A DNA stretch of 64,000 bases from Marinobacter sediminicola (GCF_031157525.1 NZ_JAVIXR010000004.1:248001-312000), one strand, 5' to 3'; numbered from the stretch's first letter, positions 8,486-17,952 are shown. Notes: a model not told the origin generated them from the sequence alone. A program made the numbers and translations.

Positions 8486-10585
8486 CTACAACTTGTTGAC
8501 GGCACCTTCCCGGGGCCAATAACGTAGGTTTCGACACTTCATGACAAATTGAGTTGTGGAATCGTCCAGATCATTGGCACTCAATAGTAGGAAACCTTCG
8601 TCAAGCGGCTGCTCGATGCCCGCAGAGTCCAGAAGCTCTTTGGCCGCTTCATTAAAGCCAATAAATTTACAGTGAGCGAAGGCGTCATTGATAAAGTCCC
8701 GTACCGGACTGTGTTTAGCCAACCGCTCTAGTTCCTGCGTTCCTGGCAGCAGTGCAACTGCATCGAATAGCACAGATGGACCGCCATCAATCTTTTCATT
8801 TGCCGGAATCTTGCGACCACCGCTATCAACTACACCGCTAATGTGAGGCGCAATCACAGCGACAACAGCGCCTTCTCTCTCCGCTGCAGCTTTAAGGGCA
8901 TCGAAGGTTTTTGCGTCGGTGCCTTCGCTGACAAAAACGCCCAGCTTGCGACCGCAGAAGCTGTCCGGGCCGTTCTTTAAAATGCTCAGTGCGTCTGAAG
9001 GTGGTAAGTCTTTTCTGGGTTTTGAGGCCGGCGTTGGCGCTTCTGGCAGCGGATCGATGCCAAGCCCGTCCGCCACAGTTTTCGCCAGATTATCGTCGAC
9101 ATTCCTCAGGTGCGCGACCATGCGCAGCCGGATATCCTCGCGCTCGACCTTGCTAAGTTCAAACACGAAGGCATCGGCTATATGACCTTGCTCTGTTTCC
9201 GTCTGGCTGATGTAAAACTGCCAGGCCTGGCTGTAATGGTCTGCAAAGCTGGGTGAGCGTTCGCGAACTTTCGTGCCCTCTTCAGTTTCGGCATAGCTGT
9301 GGAATCCTTCGCTTGGGTTTTCCCGCGGCCCCGGGTTGTCTTCCCAGCTGTTGGGTTCGTAATTGGCGCGCCCGCTGGGGTTGGTCATTGCCATGTGACC
9401 GTCTTGCTGGAAATGATGCATGGGACACTTTGGCGCGTTGATGGGTATGTGGGTGAAATTGGGCCCGCCCAGACGTTTGGTTTGCGTATCCAGATAAGAA
9501 AAGTTTCGGCCTTGGAGCAGCGGGTCGTTTGAATGATCGATACCGCGGACGATGTTTTGAGTGCAAAATGCGACCTGTTCGGTCTCAGCAAAAAAGTTAT
9601 CGACCACGCGGTTCAGCACCATTTTGCCTAACGGCGTAATGGGCACCTGCTCCTCGGGAATCAGTTTGGTGGCGTCCAGAATGTCGAATTCGAATTGTTC
9701 GGCAAAAGCCTCATCAAACACTTGCACGCCCAATTCCCATTCCGGGTAGTCGCCGCGCTGGATGGCGTCCCACATATCTCGACGGTGAAAGTCCGGGTCT
9801 GCGCCGTTTATTTTCAAGGCTTCGTTCCAAACAACCGATTGCATGCCGTGTTTGGGCTTCCAATGGAATTTCACAAATTGTGACTCTCCTTTGGTATTCA
9901 CAAAGCGGAAGCTGTGCACACCAAAACCTTCCATAAAACGGGGCGAGCGAGGGATAGCGCGGTCGGACATCGCCCACATCACCGTGTGGATACTTTCAGG
10001 CATTAGTCCGACAAAATCCCAAAAATTATCGTGTGCAGACTGTGCCTGAGGGAAGCCTCGATCGGGTGCTTCTTTTACAGCGTGCACCAGGTCAGGAAAC
10101 TTTATGGCGTCCTGAATAAAGAACACCGGCATATTATTTCCCACCAAGTCCCAGTTGCCCTGCCGGGTGTAAAATTTAGTGGCGAACCCTCGCACATCGC
10201 GGGGTAGATCTGCTGACCCTTTGTTACCAGCGACCGTTGAGAAGCGTACAAAAACGGGTGTCTGTTCTCCGGGTCGCTGGAATAGATCGGCAGCAGTCAA
10301 TTCTGACTGATTGTTGTAGTTCTCGAAGTAGCCGTGGAAGCCCAGCCCCCGAGCATGGACAACGCGCTCCGGAATTCGCTCGTGGTCGAAATGGAAGATC
10401 TTTTCGCGCATTACGTGATCTTCCAATAGTCCTGGCCCTCGCGCTCCTGCACGCAGTGAGTTTTGATCATCGGCGACGGGAGCGCCTTGCTGGGTGGTCA
10501 TTGTTGCATGTGTGGTATCTGCGTGCTGATGTAGCTCGCCGCCTTTGCCTTTGGCGTGCGATGATGGTTTCTTAGGGGCAGACAT
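8486..10585 (-). CDS. katE: Catalase HPII (large-subunit clade 2 catalase)
   Basis: A 699-residue catalase converting H2O2 to water and oxygen. The heme-pocket His is H77 in [23 protein letters not shown] and [11 protein letters not shown] follow; the proximal Tyr lies in [15 protein letters not shown]. Unlike small-subunit catalases it carries the extra C-terminal flavodoxin/GATase-like domain (about 545-699, beginning near [16 protein letters not shown]), as in E. coli KatE. The N-terminal extension is hydrophilic and His-rich. GAGGAG precedes the ATG. It probably acts in the cytoplasm in stationary or osmotic stress; no operon partner is obvious. Confidence 0.96.
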   Translation of the reverse strand: MSAPKKPSSHAKGKGGELHQHADTTHATMTTQQGAPVADDQNSLRAGARGPGLLEDHVMREKIFHFDHERIPERVVHARGLGFHGYFENYNNQSELTAADLFQRPGEQTPVFVRFSTVAGNKGSADLPRDVRGFATKFYTRQGNWDLVGNNMPVFFIQDAIKFPDLVHAVKEAPDRGFPQAQSAHDNFWDFVGLMPESIHTVMWAMSDRAIPRSPRFMEGFGVHSFRFVNTKGESQFVKFHWKPKHGMQSVVWNEALKINGADPDFHRRDMWDAIQRGDYPEWELGVQVFDEAFAEQFEFDILDATKLIPEEQVPITPLGKMVLNRVVDNFFAETEQVAFCTQNIVRGIDHSNDPLLQGRNFSYLDTQTKRLGGPNFTHIPINAPKCPMHHFQQDGHMAMTNPSGRANYEPNSWEDNPGPRENPSEGFHSYAETEEGTKVRERSPSFADHYSQAWQFYISQTETEQGHIADAFVFELSKVEREDIRLRMVAHLRNVDDNLAKTVADGLGIDPLPEAPTPASKPRKDLPPSDALSILKNGPDSFCGRKLGVFVSEGTDAKTFDALKAAAEREGAVVAVIAPHISGVVDSGGRKIPANEKIDGGPSVLFDAVALLPGTQELERLAKHSPVRDFINDAFAHCKFIGFNEAAKELLDSAGIEQPLDEGFLLLSANDLDDSTTQFVMKCRNLRYWPREGAVNKL

Positions 10586-10818
10586 TCGCAGGCTCCTCTA
10601 TATATTGTGCAGTGCTTTCAATTAAGACTTTACGTCAGCAATCAATTGCGGGTTACTCAGAGGAGTTTAGTTCCTAGTTGAAGGTTTGGTAGATCATGTG
10701 AACAATATTTAAGGCGGTGGACATGTTTCCCTTGGAGCTTGACTTACCCTGTGCGGGTTACTAATAAACACTTACAGGCGTGATACCGATTTGGAATCAA
10801 CTCTAAAGGGAGGGCGTT

Positions 10819-11043
10819 ATGCCTTATTCAAGAAATTCAGAGCTACCAGAAAATGTTATAAACAGTTTGCCAATTCATGCCCAGGAGATCTATCGGAGTG
10901 CCTTTAATTCAGCTTGGGAGGAGTATAAAGATCCTGACGATAGACGCGGGAACGCAGGGCGCGAAGAAACAGCGCACAAAGTAGCGTGGGCTGCTGTTAA
11001 GCAGAGTTATCATAAAGAAGCGGATAAGTGGGTTAAAAATTAA
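10819..11043 (+). CDS. chaB: ChaB family protein
   Basis: A 74-residue acidic and helical protein, MPYSRNSELPENVINSLPIH with LPxHAQEIYRSAFNSAWEEY and HKVAWAAVKQSY, which is the ChaB pattern. E. coli ChaB is encoded beside the ChaA cation/proton antiporter and is annotated as its regulator; no chaA is in this window. GGGAGG precedes the ATG at good spacing. Location among osmotic and oxidative stress genes is consistent, but the molecular role is not established. Confidence 0.88.
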   Translation: MPYSRNSELPENVINSLPIHAQEIYRSAFNSAWEEYKDPDDRRGNAGREETAHKVAWAAVKQSYHKEADKWVKN

Positions 11044-11167
11044 ATATTACATATATAATTCGTGTCGATTAAGTTTCAGTTATTAAAGCGTGGATTTATT
11101 GAATGAGTTGAGAGGCGCAGGTACTACTGTTAGGTGAATGTTAAAACTATAGACAGGAGGTATCAAC

Positions 11168-12136
11168 ATGGTGAAGAATGCAGATCCTTTCCCGTCCCGA
11201 TTAACACACGCAAAGAAACCTTTCTTACGATGTGATCCTGTCGTTCATTCGCGCAATCAACATCGCTGGGAAGGACCTCTCGATGAAGTATCGCTGTCCC
11301 GCTATGAGCGAGATGGGTATCTCTGGTTCGAAGGGTTTTTCAACCAGGAGCGTATGATGCCCTTCTTCGATGAGCTCACGGAGATGGCAAACGATAAAAA
11401 GCTCAAAAATTCGGATCAGATTATCCATGATCCTAACACGGACGATATTCGCTCCGTTTTTGCAATGCATGAACTGTCAGATCATTTTAGCCGCCTGACC
11501 CGCGACCCGCGGATATTAGGGATGGTGCGTCAGCTATTAGGAAGTGAGGTGTATATTCACCAATCTCGAATCAATGACAAGTATGGGTTCGAAGGTAGTG
11601 GATTTGACTGGCACTCCGATTTTGAAACCTGGCATGCGGAGGATGGTATGCCGCGCATGCGAGCGGTAAGTGCCTCCCTTATGCTCACCGATAATAATGA
11701 GTTCAACGGCCCGCTGATGCTGGTTCCCGGCTCGCATCATTATTTTGTGCCCTGTGTTGGCGAAACGCCCGACCTTAATTGGAAGGACTCGCTCAAAGCA
11801 CAACGGTTAGGCACTCCGGATCGCGATAGTCTGGCTTGGCTGGCGGAGCGAGGTGGTATCGAGGCACCGAAAGGGCCGGCCGGATCGCTACTTTTGTTCG
11901 AGTGCAATACGCTGCACGCATCCAATAAAAATATGTCACCTTGGCCACGTTCAAATCTTTTTTTCGTTTACAACAGCGTTGAGAACACACTCCGTGAGCC
12001 CTATGCAGCAAAGCAAGCACGACCGGAATTTCTCGCTGCCAGAAAAAACTGCGCCCCTCTGTCGATGCATGACGATTTTCCGGAACTCGCCCAACAAGGC
12101 GTGCCACCTCTAGCAGACCGAAGAAACGCAAGATAG
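11168..12136 (+). CDS. ectD: Ectoine hydroxylase
   Basis: A 322-residue non-heme Fe(II)/2-oxoglutarate dioxygenase that converts ectoine to 5-hydroxyectoine. The EctD signature FDWHSDFETWHAEDGMP is present with iron ligands H149 and D151, and the third ligand is H250 in ECNTLHASNKNMSP. Length is slightly above the usual 300 or so residues because of a short C-terminal tail. AGGAGG lies eight bases before the ATG. The ectABC genes for ectoine synthesis are not in this window, so ectD is either dispersed from them or acts on imported ectoine. Downstream gene is a potassium channel-like protein. Confidence 0.95.
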   Translation: MVKNADPFPSRLTHAKKPFLRCDPVVHSRNQHRWEGPLDEVSLSRYERDGYLWFEGFFNQERMMPFFDELTEMANDKKLKNSDQIIHDPNTDDIRSVFAMHELSDHFSRLTRDPRILGMVRQLLGSEVYIHQSRINDKYGFEGSGFDWHSDFETWHAEDGMPRMRAVSASLMLTDNNEFNGPLMLVPGSHHYFVPCVGETPDLNWKDSLKAQRLGTPDRDSLAWLAERGGIEAPKGPAGSLLLFECNTLHASNKNMSPWPRSNLFFVYNSVENTLREPYAAKQARPEFLAARKNCAPLSMHDDFPELAQQGVPPLADRRNAR

Positions 12137-12183
12137 CTGACGCTATTCAACGTGAAATAACGAATGGGACCTACGGGGACTAT

Positions 12184-13206
12184 ATGGGATGGATGTTATC
12201 CGGAGCGCTCGTTCTCAGTTTTGTGATGGTTGATGTGGTGTGGACGACATTGACGACACAAGGCAGTGGTCCGTTGACGACGTGGATAACCGATGGATCA
12301 AGAAGGTTATCCAACGGATTACATCGGCTCTCCGGCGGAAGGGCAGTTATGCTGCCCATGGGCCCCCTAACAATTGTTACCGTCGGTGTTCTATGGCTCG
12401 CCGCCCTGTGGCTTGGCTGGTTTCTTCTGTTCAGCGCGTTCCCGAGTGAATTGGTGTCGGGGCAAACGGGGCGCGCTGCTGACACCGTCGAACGTATTTA
12501 CTATGTAGGGTTTACGCTGTCTACTCTCGGGGTTGGCGACTATAAACCCACGTCTGATATTACCCGTTTATTTACCGTATTCGCATCGTTTAATGGCTTG
12601 GTCATAGTGACCCTTGCCATAACCTATGCGCTCCCACTCGTCCAGGGCGCTGTGCATCGCCGCAAGCTTGCTTTCACAATTTCACTGTTGGGCAAAACCC
12701 CTCTGGATATTGTAAAAAGAGCCACCGATGCAGATAACAGGCAGAGTTTTGAAAGTACCCTCCAGACTGTGGCAAATGACCTGATTCAGTCATCGGAACA
12801 GCGGCTCGCCTATCCGGTTCTGGATCTGTTTTATTGCAGACATCGCCGTTACTCACTGGGTCTCCAGGTTGCTAAGCTTGATGAGGCTTTGAGTCTCCTA
12901 GCATTCGGGTTGAAGCCAGGCGCGCGGTTGCAATTAAACGCTATTTCCGACTTGCAAGAGGTGATCAAACAGTATCTCTACCGAGTGGAGAGTAGGGTAT
13001 GCAAATTGGACTCGGAGACGCCTCCGGTGGAGCCTTCTCCTAAGTACTGTGATGGCTGTCAGTTGCCACTTTTGAACACCAAAGAATTGGAAGAGAATTT
13101 CAAGTGCATGCGCAATCGGCGTATGCATTTGCTTCAATTGGTACATAGTGAGAGGTGGAATTGGAATGATGTTGAAGGTAGGGCGCTAGACGATAAAATG
13201 CGCTGA
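12184..13206 (+). CDS. Potassium channel-like membrane protein
   Basis: A 340-residue protein with hydrophobic segments at about 5-24, 62-88 and 128-152 and a pore loop carrying the K+ selectivity-filter motif TLGVGD (residues 114-119). The C-terminal 190 residues are soluble and of no recognised domain, with a CDGC pair near residue 280. The arrangement suggests a small K+ channel with a cytoplasmic regulatory tail. It follows ectD by 47 nt and may be cotranscribed, which fits potassium handling under osmotic stress; the ion specificity is inferred from the filter. Confidence 0.75.
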   Translation: MGWMLSGALVLSFVMVDVVWTTLTTQGSGPLTTWITDGSRRLSNGLHRLSGGRAVMLPMGPLTIVTVGVLWLAALWLGWFLLFSAFPSELVSGQTGRAADTVERIYYVGFTLSTLGVGDYKPTSDITRLFTVFASFNGLVIVTLAITYALPLVQGAVHRRKLAFTISLLGKTPLDIVKRATDADNRQSFESTLQTVANDLIQSSEQRLAYPVLDLFYCRHRRYSLGLQVAKLDEALSLLAFGLKPGARLQLNAISDLQEVIKQYLYRVESRVCKLDSETPPVEPSPKYCDGCQLPLLNTKELEENFKCMRNRRMHLLQLVHSERWNWNDVEGRALDDKMR

Positions 13207-13370
13207 CTAAACTGTTGCTGGGCCCCGCCGAGACTATGAAGACTTTGACTTCGACGTAGGTTTAACTATGTTTAACAAACCTGGGGCTCAACTTTAGTGT
13301 TCGCCCGAGGAAAAGAAAGGACGGTGTATTAAACAATGCGGTTATTGACGTTCCGAGAGGAGGTTAAGCC

Positions 13371-13655
13371 ATGGGCCTTGAGAGCACCGATCATCACTTG
13401 CTTGCGAAAGATTTTTTACGACTTTCGCTGGACGAACTAAAAGCCAAATATCCGGAGGATGAGGAAGTTCAGGGTGCCCTTGCTCAAATCACACTGATTC
13501 GGAAGCGGTTTCACATTGGTGACGGGTCTTCAATGGCTCACGACATGATTGAAGTTGCCATAAGGAAACGGATTGCGTTGAACCTGGCGCAGGGGCTTCC
13601 CATCCTGGTGCCGAATATTGACGAATATTGCCGTGAACTCTCTGCACATAGGTAG
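13371..13655 (+). CDS. Small protein of unknown function
   Basis: A 94-residue, mostly hydrophilic protein (MGLESTDHHLLAKDFLRLSL) with no signal peptide or membrane segment. It is preceded by a strong GAGGAGG eight bases before the ATG, which supports translation. I do not recognise a family. It lies between the potassium channel gene and the convergent pspA-like gene. Confidence 0.6.
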   Translation: MGLESTDHHLLAKDFLRLSLDELKAKYPEDEEVQGALAQITLIRKRFHIGDGSSMAHDMIEVAIRKRIALNLAQGLPILVPNIDEYCRELSAHR

Positions 13656-13761
13656 ACAAGTACTCTATTCAAAAAGTATGGAGATAAATTCCTGACTGCC
13701 GAGATAGACGTTGAGTTAATCTCAGACTCAGGCCACCACCCGGCAGCCTGACTCGATTCAC

Positions 13762-14487
13762 TTATGGTTGAGGCTGGCTGTTGTCAGCCGGCTCACTCTG
13801 AGTTTGCGCAGCTTTTATACGCGCAAGTACTTTCGCACCGTCGCTCGCGCCGTTGTCGATGCCGGCGGCCTTCAAACGGGCATCCAGGTCACCGTTCTGT
13901 TGTTCCTCATCCAGCTCGGTCAAAGCAGCTTCGACGTCTTCGGCTTCGGTTTGCCGGGCACGAATCCGATCGGCTGATACGTTCAGGTCTTCCATGTGGC
14001 TGTGTAATCCCGTTGCGTGGCCCCGAAGCTGGCGGGTGACCTGTTCGGCGTGTCGGTTGGCTTTCGCCAGACGCATTTCACTGTAGAAGCGTTTCAGCGC
14101 ACGGCCGGAATCCCTTAGCTGGCGGCGCAGCTCGCTTTCCTGTTGCTGCAGCTTTGCGTGCTGTTGCTGCTGACGCTGGAGTACAGTTTCATCCTCTGCA
14201 ATCAGGTTGGCCAACTCCAGAGCCAGGGTATCTTCGTTTTGCTCTAATGCCTGGCCGGCTTGTAGCTCCCGTTTGTGAATAGCAGCTTGCAGGCCGGTGT
14301 TGTCGCGCTCCAGTCGAGTTTTCTCAGCCATCAGGTGCGCCAGCTCGCGCTTTGATCGCGCGATGGCTTGCTCCGCGTCCCGCAGTTCCTGCTCAAAGAT
14401 TCGAATGTCGTTAGCGTCCACCAGCTTTGCAACCGGTTCGTGGGCCGATGCTCTGAATAGCGTGTTCAGTTTGCGCCAGATGCTCAT
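13762..14487 (-). CDS. PspA/IM30 family protein
   Basis: A 241-residue protein that is almost entirely coiled coil (heptads rich in L, Q, E, R across residues 20-185), beginning MSIWRKLNTLFRA as PspA-like proteins do and ending in a low-complexity tail. PspA/Vipp1/IM30 proteins polymerise on membranes and protect against envelope stress. Its start lies 4 nt after the YiaAB-type gene, so the two form an operon. No pspBC or PspF is nearby, which suggests the YjfJ-like branch rather than classical PspA. Confidence 0.82.
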   Translation of the reverse strand: MSIWRKLNTLFRASAHEPVAKLVDANDIRIFEQELRDAEQAIARSKRELAHLMAEKTRLERDNTGLQAAIHKRELQAGQALEQNEDTLALELANLIAEDETVLQRQQQQHAKLQQQESELRRQLRDSGRALKRFYSEMRLAKANRHAEQVTRQLRGHATGLHSHMEDLNVSADRIRARQTEAEDVEAALTELDEEQQNGDLDARLKAAGIDNGASDGAKVLARIKAAQTQSEPADNSQPQP

Positions 14488-14491
14488 GGTG

Positions 14492-14761
14492 TTACTCCCC
14501 GTATTCTTTCAGCAGTTGATGGGTTCGAGCCTCGGAAATGCGGTTCGCAATTCGGTGTTGCTCATGTTCATCACGCAGCGTTTTAGACAATGTGATGGTG
14601 GTGCTGACGAGAAACAGAGCGCTGATCGCCATGTAGCCTTTTATCACGATATCAACGGGTGCAAGCACCACGCCCGCGGCGGCGGCAAACAGCGCAATCG
14701 CGAATGAAACCTTCACAAAAAATACCCAGGAGTTTGAGTTGCTCTTCAGTTCGCTATCCAT
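14492..14761 (-). CDS. YiaA/YiaB two-helix domain protein
   Basis: 89 residues with two hydrophobic helices (SWVFFVKVSFAIALFAAAAG and a second around GYMAISALFLVSTTITLSKT) followed by RDEHE, the arrangement of the YiaAB two-helix domain. It is the first gene of an operon with the PspA-like gene, 4 nt apart, and divergent from an XRE regulator. The pairing suggests a membrane partner or anchor for the PspA-like protein; this is inferred from context. Confidence 0.8.
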   Translation of the reverse strand: MDSELKSNSNSWVFFVKVSFAIALFAAAAGVVLAPVDIVIKGYMAISALFLVSTTITLSKTLRDEHEQHRIANRISEARTHQLLKEYGE

Positions 14762-14915
14762 GATGTTTTCCTCATTGGCTTTGTTGTTGGGACAGCCGAA
14801 CTGTGCGCTATCGCTGAATACGCCGCGAGTGATTCCCCAAAGGTATTGGTGGTGTATAACTCAAGTATTGAATGATGATACTTTTAGGGATAGGAACTCA
14901 ATTGGAGGAGAAACC

Positions 14916-15713
14916 ATGGCGCAAACCAGTGCCATTGTCGGTGAGCTTAAACGACAGCTACGGTCTCATGGCCTGACCTATCAGGACGTTGCTGATACTC
15001 TGGATCTCTCAGAGGCGAGTGTTAAGCGCTTGTTTTCCGAGAAGCAGTTTTCGCTCAAGCGTCTCGACCAGATTTGCGCGCTGATGGGGATGGAGATCAG
15101 TGATGTTGTGCGCAAGCTGTCGCCAGAGCTTGAAGTCGAGCAACTGAGTCTGGAACAAGAGCAGGAACTGGTGTCGGATGTGCGACTGTTACTGGTGGCA
15201 GTCTGCGCCATGAACCGGTGGCAGTTCCAGGAGATCCATCAGGTTTACGATGTATCTGAAACCGATTTGATTGGCTATCTCGCCAAGCTGGATCGTATGG
15301 GGGTACTGGAGTTGCTACCCGGTAACCGATTCAAGTTGTTGCTCAGTCATGATTTCGCCTGGCAGCCGGGCGGGCCTATACAGCGCTTTTTCGAGGCTGA
15401 AGTGCAGCAGGATTTTCTGAAATGCCGGTTTAATCAGCCTGGTGAATTGCGACTGTTTGTGAGTGGCATGCTGTCTGCTCAGTCCAACGAGCTGGTTCAG
15501 CAGAAACTCAAGCGTTTGGCTCTGGAGTTTAGGCACTGCCATGAGGAAGATCTTGCGCTGCCCTTGGAGCATCGTTTCGGGGTGAGCCTGTTGATGGCCA
15601 TGCGCCCATGGGAGATTGAGTCTTTTGACAGTTTCCGACGCTCCGAGGCGCGTAAGGACTATCCCGCTTTCGCCCGTTCCCGATACAAGGCCGCACCCAG
15701 GGCAGAAAAATAG
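14916..15713 (+). CDS. XRE-type helix-turn-helix transcriptional regulator
   Basis: 265 residues from an ATG preceded by GGAGGAG; the open frame extends further upstream but that part overlaps the divergent YiaAB gene. The HTH occupies about residues 8-62 (LTYQDVADTLDLSEASVKRL). The remainder (EQELVSDVRLLLVAVCAMNR) is a ligand- or partner-binding region without a recognised name. Divergent from the YiaAB-PspA operon, which is a plausible target. Its last 55 nt overlap the end of the convergent CLCA_X gene. Confidence 0.85.
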   Translation: MAQTSAIVGELKRQLRSHGLTYQDVADTLDLSEASVKRLFSEKQFSLKRLDQICALMGMEISDVVRKLSPELEVEQLSLEQEQELVSDVRLLLVAVCAMNRWQFQEIHQVYDVSETDLIGYLAKLDRMGVLELLPGNRFKLLLSHDFAWQPGGPIQRFFEAEVQQDFLKCRFNQPGELRLFVSGMLSAQSNELVQQKLKRLALEFRHCHEEDLALPLEHRFGVSLLMAMRPWEIESFDSFRRSEARKDYPAFARSRYKAAPRAEK

Positions 15714-16408
15714 TCTTGAAATGCGTCGTTGATACGCTGGCGATGCACGTCATTTGGATAAAGGCCTGCACTAGCTTCATCGGAGTACACAGTACCCCGC
15801 ACCAGGAAAGAGTTGTTGGGTGTGCTGTCTTCGATGAACGCCTCAAACGCCCGGGCGCAAAGCTCTTCTGGTTTTGCGTAGTACAGCACCCTTAGTTGTT
15901 TGTCGGCTTCCTTGGATGCCTGAAACAGGGAGCTAGGTGCTGTTCCGTCTTCAGTCAGCAGAATTGTTTTAAAGCAGGTGCTGAGCAGGCTGTTTAGAGG
16001 GTGTTTTTTCTGCTTGGCGCTACCGAGCCAGCCGCTGGAGGCAAACGCAAGCTTACCTAAACCGTGAAAGGCTCTATTCCCCATGTAATGATCAAACGCA
16101 TGGAACCACTCATGCGCAAGGCTGCCGGCGCCGGCGTTCTTTGCGAGTGCCATTTGACGGGTTGCTGGAATGTAGTGAGCGGATACCCCGGGCCGACCAC
16201 CAATGCCGTATTGCATGCCAAGAGATCCACGAAGGGATATCAGGCTCTCGGGCCCCTGCAGAATTGCCATAAGATCACACAGAGCCCGGTAAAACCGATC
16301 AGCAGCTCGATCCCGCTCTGAAGGCGTCACCCAGCGACCGACCTCTATGCTTCGGAAATCGAACTGGCGTCGAACCGTAACAAAAGAGATGGGGTGGGAC
16401 ATCGTCAT
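15659..16408 (-). CDS. CLCA_X family protein with HExxH-like motif
   Basis: 249 residues from the ATG at 16406-16408, chosen because GGAGGA lies five bases upstream; the open frame extends to 16525. The core contains LAHEWFHAFDHYMGN (HEWFH at residues 99-103), a putative zinc-metallopeptidase motif, with RFYRALCDLMAILQG before and CARAFEAFIED after. This is the pattern of CLCA_X/LPD1-like proteins, known from gammaproteobacterial chromosomes and from large polyvalent proteins. Function unproven; a peptidase is one possibility. Tail-to-tail overlap with the XRE regulator gene is notable. Confidence 0.7.
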   Translation of the reverse strand: MTMSHPISFVTVRRQFDFRSIEVGRWVTPSERDRAADRFYRALCDLMAILQGPESLISLRGSLGMQYGIGGRPGVSAHYIPATRQMALAKNAGAGSLAHEWFHAFDHYMGNRAFHGLGKLAFASSGWLGSAKQKKHPLNSLLSTCFKTILLTEDGTAPSSLFQASKEADKQLRVLYYAKPEELCARAFEAFIEDSTPNNSFLVRGTVYSDEASAGLYPNDVHRQRINDAFQDYFSALGAALYRERAKAG

Positions 16409-16570
16409 AGGTTTCCTCCACGCTTGAGCGAGCGACTTATGGTCGCCAAGAACTGTGACGGGCATATTACACCTAATTACTGTTTTTATATACAGTGGTC
16501 TGCTTTGATTTCTCCGTTGGGTCAATTCTGAAAATGAAAATTCCTGTAAATTTCAGAGAGAGTGGGCGTA

Positions 16571-16720
16571 ATGATCGAAAACCTTAAAACCGATCTATAT
16601 AGTGCATGTCCCCGCCATCCCGTTCGAGGTCAGTTAAGGCAGGTTGAAAGAAGCAAGTTTATAAAAAACAACCAGTTAAATAACAAACTTTTACAGAGTC
16701 TCCCTTTTTCCTCGAGTTAA
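16571..16720 (+). CDS. Possible 49-residue ORF in an otherwise empty 439-bp gap
   Basis: In the region 16409-16847 the only candidate is an ATG ORF of 49 codons (MIENLKTDLYSACPRHPVRG start) with a weak purine-rich leader. No family is recognised. It may be spurious. The rest of the gap is AT-rich and probably holds promoters for the flanking divergent genes. Confidence 0.2.
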   Translation: MIENLKTDLYSACPRHPVRGQLRQVERSKFIKNNQLNNKLLQSLPFSSS

Positions 16721-16847
16721 TCTGGCGCATGATCGTGCTCATAATTAGCCATATGAATCATGCGGCATCGGATCCCGGAGGCCACAGTTAGCATCCTGGC
16801 TGAAATATAACCTTCAAGTGAAAACACAAGCAAAGAGGAGTGGATGA

Positions 16848-17855
16848 GTGAGAACGTTTTTTTTACTTTCAATGTGTTTGTTGCTGGCTGGTTGCGCGAG
16901 CACAAAATCAATTTTGGGGGTTCACCCGGGCGTTGTTGAAAATGAGGATGGAGCAACAAAAATATATGACTTGGAGAATATCGCTTTCCTGGCTCACAGC
17001 GATTCTTTTTGGCATCAGCTTTATTTGATTAAAGACGGCGACTCAGAATTTCGGCCCGATATTTTGGCCGATGTTTTTATTGACGTATCAGTTGATGAAA
17101 AGCGATGGGTAAATATCAATGAATTTGAAGGAATAGCAGTAAGAAGCGCTATAATTGAAGATCTTAAAGAAAAACGTAAATCCCGGGAGTCATTGTTAGA
17201 TAATGCCGTATTCGTTATCGAGGGATTCGCAGAGTTCAGTGATTACGATTTCGAAAGCGAGAGTTATAGCCTTGAAGAAGTTCGAGTGCCAAACACCGAT
17301 GCGCTTACTTATTCAACCTACCGTGATAATGATGGGTCCCTGCGTCGGTATAGAACGTTTTTCCAGGGCGCGTCGACGCCACCCATAATTGAACCGGTAA
17401 GGGATATGGTTCTCTTGAACCATACGACCTATCGGTCTTCTGACAGGTTTCTTTCAAAGCTATCAGTAAATGCCTCCGGGGTTGCCTATAAATTTCCACC
17501 GAATGAAGCCGAGCAGTTAAAGAGCTTTTTCTCCGATGATGGCCTTAAGGTTAGTATCGTTTCTGAGCTTGTTAGTTATTCCGATTACGCGATTCAGAAG
17601 AAAGACTATGTAGTGTTTGAGCATAATGTGCTTTGCTATATATTTCACAACGATCAGCGTTTGCAAACGAAATACTACGAGAACAGCGATATAAATAACC
17701 GCAGTAGAGAAATCTGCAAGAAGGAAGTTGACAGGCTGCTCAGTGGCGAGCCGCTTGAGGAAGCGAACATCCGTCCTTCGTTTTCTGTGTTCCCCGAAGG
17801 GGCAATCACCGATCGGGGGGAGCGTGTGCGCTCTAATCTTGATAAATACTTTTGA
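16848..17855 (+). CDS. Orphan lipoprotein of unknown function
   Basis: 335 residues with a lipoprotein signal peptide ending in the lipobox LLAGC (Cys16), so it should be lipid-anchored in the envelope. The mature part is rich in D, E, S and aromatic residues with no repeat or catalytic motif I recognise. GTG start with GAGGAG seven bases upstream. Composition is more AT-rich than its neighbours, suggesting possible acquisition. A strong bidirectional hairpin follows. Confidence 0.72.
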   Translation: MRTFFLLSMCLLLAGCASTKSILGVHPGVVENEDGATKIYDLENIAFLAHSDSFWHQLYLIKDGDSEFRPDILADVFIDVSVDEKRWVNINEFEGIAVRSAIIEDLKEKRKSRESLLDNAVFVIEGFAEFSDYDFESESYSLEEVRVPNTDALTYSTYRDNDGSLRRYRTFFQGASTPPIIEPVRDMVLLNHTTYRSSDRFLSKLSVNASGVAYKFPPNEAEQLKSFFSDDGLKVSIVSELVSYSDYAIQKKDYVVFEHNVLCYIFHNDQRLQTKYYENSDINNRSREICKKEVDRLLSGEPLEEANIRPSFSVFPEGAITDRGERVRSNLDKYF

Positions 17856-17880
17856 GGCGACCAGCTCTTTAGGTTGCCCG

Positions 17881-17912
17881 GTAACCCCCCCCCACTAAAA
17901 ATGGGGGGGTAC
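17881..17912. terminator. Bidirectional G/C-run hairpin terminator
   Basis: A run of nine C (17885-17893), an AT-rich loop and seven G (17903-17909), flanked by GTA and TAC that extend the pairing. It sits between the convergent lipoprotein and tctA-type genes, so it probably stops both. Confidence 0.75.
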
Positions 17913-17952
17913 ACCTACACAAACCCCGCGTGGTTCAGAGTGGGCCTGCTTA

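Noticed and set aside
14739..14915. Upstream extension of the XRE regulator
   Set aside because: It overlaps the divergent YiaAB start; the ATG at 14916 has GGAGGAG and begins at the expected HTH distance.
17885..17909. Homopolymer run as sequencing error
   Set aside because: An error is possible in run length, but the complementary G run and flanking GTA/TAC support a real hairpin.
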